Shown here piece by piece: positions 59,340 through 64,000 of a stretch of 64,000 bases of DNA. Source of the stretch: Mya arenaria (Eukaryota > Mollusca > Bivalvia > Myida > Myidae). Within the stretch, counting starts at the first letter, position 1, and each line of letters starts with the position of its first letter. The DNA lies in NCBI RefSeq assembly GCF_026914265.1, contig NC_069124.1, forward strand, positions 70,976,402-71,040,401. Direction: 5' to 3'. The translations under genes were made by a program, and so were the position numbers. The notes beneath the pieces are model-generated. The model was not told where the DNA came from, made no database searches, and saw only the letters and a list, made by a program, of their open reading frames with translations.

Positions 59340-60940
59340 ATATTTTATGATAGTAAGGACACTGGAACGGCGGAAATGCAACGAATACTGTACTTTGAAA
59401 CTTAATTGTCCAATTAGTCTTATCAATTTATAAAATGAATTCAATTGAATCTGCTTTACCATATAAACACAGACGTCCCTTTACAGTTCCTGCTATTTAT
59501 TTAAACATAATAAACTACCAAACATGTGCAAACATTAATATAAATTTATTTATATTATATTGACATACAAATTAGATTTATAAGGAAGAACATCTGTTTG
59601 TATGAGTGCAATTGACTTTGAAACCCAAAGTTAATACGTTTGTTATACATATGATTTTTTTTAACTATGGACACTGCTGTGCTATTCGTCCGCGATATAT
59701 TCTCCTAATCTACAACGATATCTTCAAATGAATCGCTAAACATCTCATCAACAACTTTCAAACCTACTGGTTGTTTGTTCTGCTTCGTTTCTAACGATTT
59801 CTGAAGCGCTGTGACCTTAAAGGACAACGTACGTTAATGGGCATATACGGCCTCTATATTTCAAAAATATTAAGTTATTAACTGCTGTTACTGACAGTTT
59901 TTAATAAATAGAGTAACATGTAAACTGCATTTTATTACGAATAGTTTTCCGCTATGCCAACAGATGACGTCAGAAACGGCACGCAAAGCACGTGGTTTCG
60001 CGCCAAAAGCGTTGATTCTGCCGATTTTTGCGTTTTTAATGTAAAAATAAACACAGAGCGCATGCAAGTGTCACTGAGATCTTTTCACATAGGATTCAGT
60101 ATTATCTTATTTACTTCTATGCACAGTTTGGTCGTGACACTTATCTGCGCTCTACCCTTAAACACCAAAAAAAGCTTCTTAATTTGTACGTAATTTAAAA
60201 GTAATACTTTTGTTTTTTTCCTAGTAATGTTAATTTAGACCTTAAATGTGACCAAAAAGTGTCTAGTCTGTCATATGTGTTCGTGTGTTTTGGTTTAATA
60301 CATCGTCTGAAACTTGAGATCACTCATAAATATTTTTACTAAAAATAATCGATTCAATATTTCCAAAAATCGGTTGAGTACCGCCATGATTTAATCAAAT
60401 ATCCGTTTCTAAGCAGACGCTCCGAGACTTGATTGTTCGTGTCGAGTATATTTCAACGTTTGAAATAGTATTGAAAGGTGTAAGTGATTTTTTTAATCAA
60501 AGCTTCAAGATCCGGATCAACCCAACAGCCAACCGCAGTTTATAAGGTGATGTATTTTTATCTTCATTTGATATCTGACTCTGAGTGAAACGAAGTGAAC
60601 TAGAAATGAAAAGAACAATAACAAGAATAAAGCTGATATGTTATACTACCAGACTTGCTAAATGATGTCTTTAATATTCTGCTCGAGAAAAAGTCGTCTG
60701 TGAAATGGCGCCAAATTACAACTAAGGGCACTAATTCCCTTCATGTGAGAAAAACAAGGGGAGGTAATAAAATTAATACAAAAGTATTTATTTTTAAATT
60801 GAATTTGAGAAATTGATTTGTTTTTTGTGCAAAAAACATTTTCAATAACATTTTTAGTTATATTTAATTATTTAAAGTTATTTGTTTTTCTATAAGAACA
60901 CGTATTTTAATAGTTGTTTGAGAAGGAAGGTTAAACACAA
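59340..60940. other. AT-rich spacer upstream of the transposase gene
   Basis: Apart from the possible exon at 59,705-59,815, no gene is recognised. The segment 'ggacaacgtacgttaatggg' near 59,822 could be a transposon terminus; I did not find a matching partner at the end of the window. Confidence 0.35.
59705..59815 (-). CDS. Possible terminal coding exon, unknown protein
   Basis: After an acceptor-like TCCTTTAAG, the - strand encodes VTALQKSLETKQNKQPVGLK, then VVDEMFSDSFEDIVVD and TAG (37 codons). The composition looks protein-like, with a short helix and then an acidic tail, but I assign no family. No upstream exon was found between here and the transposase gene that starts near 61 kb on the other strand. 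It may be the end of a transposon-encoded accessory protein or chance. Confidence 0.3.
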   Translation of the reverse strand, partial: VTALQKSLETKQNKQPVGLKVVDEMFSDSFEDIVVD

Positions 60941-61070
60941 CTAATAGTTCATAGCCCGTGTTGAAACATATTTTGGTGAAAACGAACAACAAAGAACCAT
61001 ATATCTGTATGAAACATGGAAACATTATACACTGGTTAAACATGTTGTATGTAACGGCTCGGCTAAGAAA

Positions 61071-61523
61071 ATGGTTGTAGTTTCGGCCATGGCAATTAGT
61101 GACATGTTCCTACGAAGTGGTGTGCTCTTACAAAGCAAGGCACGGTCGTGTGCAGAACACATAAAGAACGGCTTCTTTTTACCGTCCATCTGCAATGAAG
61201 AACATTTTAAGTCCAATCTTACCCAACCAACAACAATGAGTGGATCAGAAGTGACCCGTCTTCTCATGAGGTTTTTAGAATCTAAAACCAGCACAAAACT
61301 TAAGTTTGACCCGCCAGGTAACATCAGCCCTGAAGATTACTTAAACTTGACAGGTCTCACCAAGGATCAGTTCGATGACCTCACATCCTTCGCAACAGCT
61401 GAAGATTTACGTCATTCTAGGGTACGGTCACTCAGAAGTTGTATCGCAGTTTTACTGGTTAAACTTCGGACTGGCCTTGGTAATGCCATTCTTGGAACAC
61501 TCTTCGGCATGAACCGTTTTCAG
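61071..61523 (+). CDS. Transposase exon 1
   Basis: 151 codons from the chosen ATG. Ends NRFQ before GTATTA. The helix-rich segment with [15 protein letters not shown] and [20 protein letters not shown] resembles the helix-turn-helix region that precedes DDE_Tnp_4 domains. Confidence 0.8.
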
Positions 61524-63896
61524 GTATTAAGGCTAAAACAATACTTTAGTTATACTTTGTTTCAGATTTCCCGTTTTTGTCATCAAGTTTTTTTATTGCC
61601 TGTTTTTATTGTTATTTTTTACGTTAATTGTAAACTCTTAAACTACTGTTACATTAAATATCGATTATTCAAGTAGACATCAATAATATATACGTTATAA
61701 TAGTATGCAAACGATTATCAACAACAATTAAATATCAATTTTGTTTGAGATGTGTTATCGTGCACATTAAACTTAAATGCACGTTTAAGCAACTGTTCTA
61801 TTATAAACTGATAGGTACGAAGAACGTTAACATCCGCCAGAAATGCTCTATTGAAAAACTTCGTTCCGCTGCATGTCGGTTTTGGCCATATTACACGAGA
61901 TGAAGTAATTCATAGACACACACGGACGCTTGCCAAGGAACTGTTTGCACATGGGTTGGACGTGGCCATTCTTGTGCTAGATGGCACCTACTTATATGTG
62001 CAGGAGAGTGGCAATTACACATTCCTGCGAAGGTCTTTCTGGTATGAAATGCTTACTGCTTTATTCTAACAATACTTAAAAAAAGATAAATAAATATAGA
62101 TAATTGTTTCACGATAAATACCAGCTTGAGATGAAACTAGTTAAACACATTTATTTTTTCTTTCAGTGTCCACAAACACCGCCATCTGATAAAACCGATG
62201 ATGGTGGTTACCACGACTGGATACATTGTCAGTGTACTGGGGCCGTACGTGGGTAAAAACAACGACGCCAGTATACTCAACCACATCGTTAATGAGAATG
62301 TCGAAGAATTTCGACATTGGATACAAGAAGACGATATTGCTGTTGTAGACAGGGGATTTAGGGACGCAGTTCAACTTTTGAAGGTAACACGAAATGAAAT
62401 CCTTGTTCCATTACAGCTTCGTCTTTATTGTTATGTTTTCAAATCACAGAACTCCTTCCTTTTTATTTTAGGACCTCGGTGTCAAGACAGAAATGCCCTC
62501 GTTCCTTGGACCCAAAGAAAAACAATTCAAGACAAACAGCGCTAATCACAGTCGATTGGTCACAAAGGTTATACTCTTCAAAATATACTGCGCAACTAGT
62601 GTCGTATTACATTATACATTTCAGCTATTAATACTGGACACGTTGTCTAATCTGACACAAATCAGGAACATTATAGTTGCTATAAATTGTTTCGCTTGAA
62701 AAAATATACTGCTCTTTTGAAAGATTAAATACTAGCTCAGCCGGTCCCCTGCATAAAATAGAATCTCAGGGTTGTTCTCATTTGTTTTTACTTATTATAA
62801 AACTTAACATTTACAATATTAGCACCGCAGACATTGGTAAAACACCTTTTTTACCTTTAAATAATTAAAAAATGAAGTAATTGATAAGGGAAAACCAAAC
62901 AAAAATTAAGTTCGGAGGCAAAATAGTAAAGCGACCAGAAACATCTTATAATAAGCCTAACCTAGCAAATATACATCCAAATAGTATTAAGGTATTTACA
63001 ATCAGAAACATTATACATGTTTAGGCTCGTATGTTTTATCAATCTTCAATACCGTATTTATTGCCATGCAATCATGTGAATCTTTCTCCAGATTAGATGG
63101 GTAGTAGAATCGGCAAACGGACGGTTGAAAAACTGGAAATATCTTGAAATATCTCGCGTGATACCCAATTCTCAGATCCCGTATGCCGGAGATTACACAC
63201 GCATAGTTGCGGCGATCTGCAACAAGTACAGATCCCCACTGATAGCAGGTGTGTTTTAATAACGAACGCAATATGTTAATGATTGCTTTATTATTTGTAA
63301 TTTAAAGTTATTACCATTATATATCATTGTACATGTGTAGTATCAAACTAATTTATTTTCTAGGTAATGATGAAGATGACCTATTGACAGCCGCGCGTCT
63401 GATATCAATGAGCCGCCGTGAGAACCTCTTGCAAGCAAGGGTCGAAGAAGAAGGACTTGACCATCTGACTAAGTCCTCCGGTTGGGCACTATTGTCTGAA
63501 CCTGGTGTGGTGCCGGACTTTTCAAAGCTGGACGAGTCCGACCTTAGGACTTTGACTGTTGGTGTTTACCAACTTAAGCTTGCGCCATCCTACGTACAAG
63601 AGCACCTTGATGAACATGGCAACTTCGATATCTTTGTCCGCGAGCAATCGCCTGGCCTTCTTTGTATTAAAATACAGAGCAGGCATATGTCAGCTATCAG
63701 ATACAAATGCTGGGTTGGGTATAACGAGGGCGCCATTAATGGGTGGTACTGTAAATGTAAGTCGGGGGCCAGGGTTGTTGGCATGTGCGCCCACATAACA
63801 GCGGTTGTATGGCACTTGTCATACCAGCGTCACGATGTCATGGCACGCGGTGTCAGGAACTGGACCGATGCTCTAATTGACACAGCTGAGCCTTAA
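61071..63896 (+). CDS. DDE transposase-like gene (DDE_Tnp_4 type) with C-terminal SWIM zinc finger, 6 exons, 560 aa
   Basis: Exons 61071-61523, 61815-62041, 62167-62383, 62472-62567, 63092-63248 and 63364-63896 join in consistent phase to 561 codons without a stop, all with GT/AG borders. A helical N-terminal region precedes the catalytic core: D207 in [25 protein letters not shown]288 in VVDRGF and E337 in [14 protein letters not shown], a complete DDE triad. Residues 513-527, [15 protein letters not shown], are a CxC...CxH SWIM finger. Related proteins occur in cnidarian and mollusc genomes and resemble transposases of the ISL2EU/Harbinger superfamily. The frame stays open upstream of the chosen ATG back to 60,948, just after an AATAG acceptor-like site, so a 5' exon is possible. 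Terminal repeats were not found, so active element versus domesticated gene is undecided. Confidence 0.85.
63364..63896 (+). CDS. Transposase exon 6, SWIM finger exon
   Basis: The acceptor is TTTTCTAG. Encodes the acidic NDEDDLL start, a globular stretch and the SWIM zinc finger ([15 protein letters not shown]), closing TAEP and TAA. Confidence 0.85.
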
Positions 63897-64000
63897 ATTG
63901 ATTGAAGGATTGATCTTTCATATCATAGGACTTCGCCATAGATACAGTGATGATTTTTTTAGTCTACTGTTTTATGTATGCATGTGGTCCTCACGCTTTC

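Overview
This window is nuclear DNA of an animal, most likely a bivalve mollusc. The evidence is intron-rich metazoan genes (molybdopterin synthase MOCS2, glutaredoxins), many minisatellites, a tRNA-Glu-like SINE, a LINE, a nested LTR-element fossil, and several DNA-transposon families: short inverted-repeat elements, a Crypton-type recombinase and a multi-exon DDE transposase. The species assignment is inference. Most of the window is AT-rich and non-coding.

Layout. 1-6.7 kb: AT-rich DNA with an (AT)n run and one short inverted-repeat element. 6.8-15.9 kb (+ strand): the MOCS2 locus. A MOCS2A (MoaD-like) terminal exon ends in the ISGG tail. It is spliced two bases after its stop codon onto the MOCS2B (MoaE-like) exons, which predicts a bicistronic mRNA. 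The last MOCS2B intron holds about 40 uninterrupted 45-bp repeats. Each unit copies the intron's 3' splice site plus the start of the last exon, and all are in frame with the real end of the protein. This is the most unusual feature of the window. 19.6-31 kb and 49.7-51.4 kb (- strand): three glutaredoxin duplicates. Two are complete two-exon genes of 103 and 106 aa; the middle one keeps only exon 2. Each lies 5' of a different minisatellite (28-, 50- and 20-bp units). The 50-bp array carries a tRNA-derived SINE with visible target-site duplications.

34.1-45.9 kb: an old, broken Ty3/Gypsy-type fossil, split by LINE material. LINE ORF1 is on + at 35.5-36.6 kb and a 5'-truncated, decayed ORF2 (endonuclease, reverse transcriptase) is on - at 38.4-41.9 kb. 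46.4-47.6 kb and 54.0-56.9 kb: two copies of one repeat family, the second carrying a Crypton-like tyrosine recombinase on the - strand. 53.2-59.3 kb: several inverted-repeat and foldback elements and a Myb/SANT exon from a Harbinger-like transposon. 61.0-63.9 kb (+ strand): an apparently intact six-exon DDE transposase gene ending in a SWIM zinc finger.

Functionally, MOCS2A and MOCS2B together form molybdopterin synthase, and the glutaredoxins serve thiol redox chemistry. The rest is repeat and transposon biology. All exon limits were read by eye from splice consensus and protein-family memory. No alignment or database search was run.
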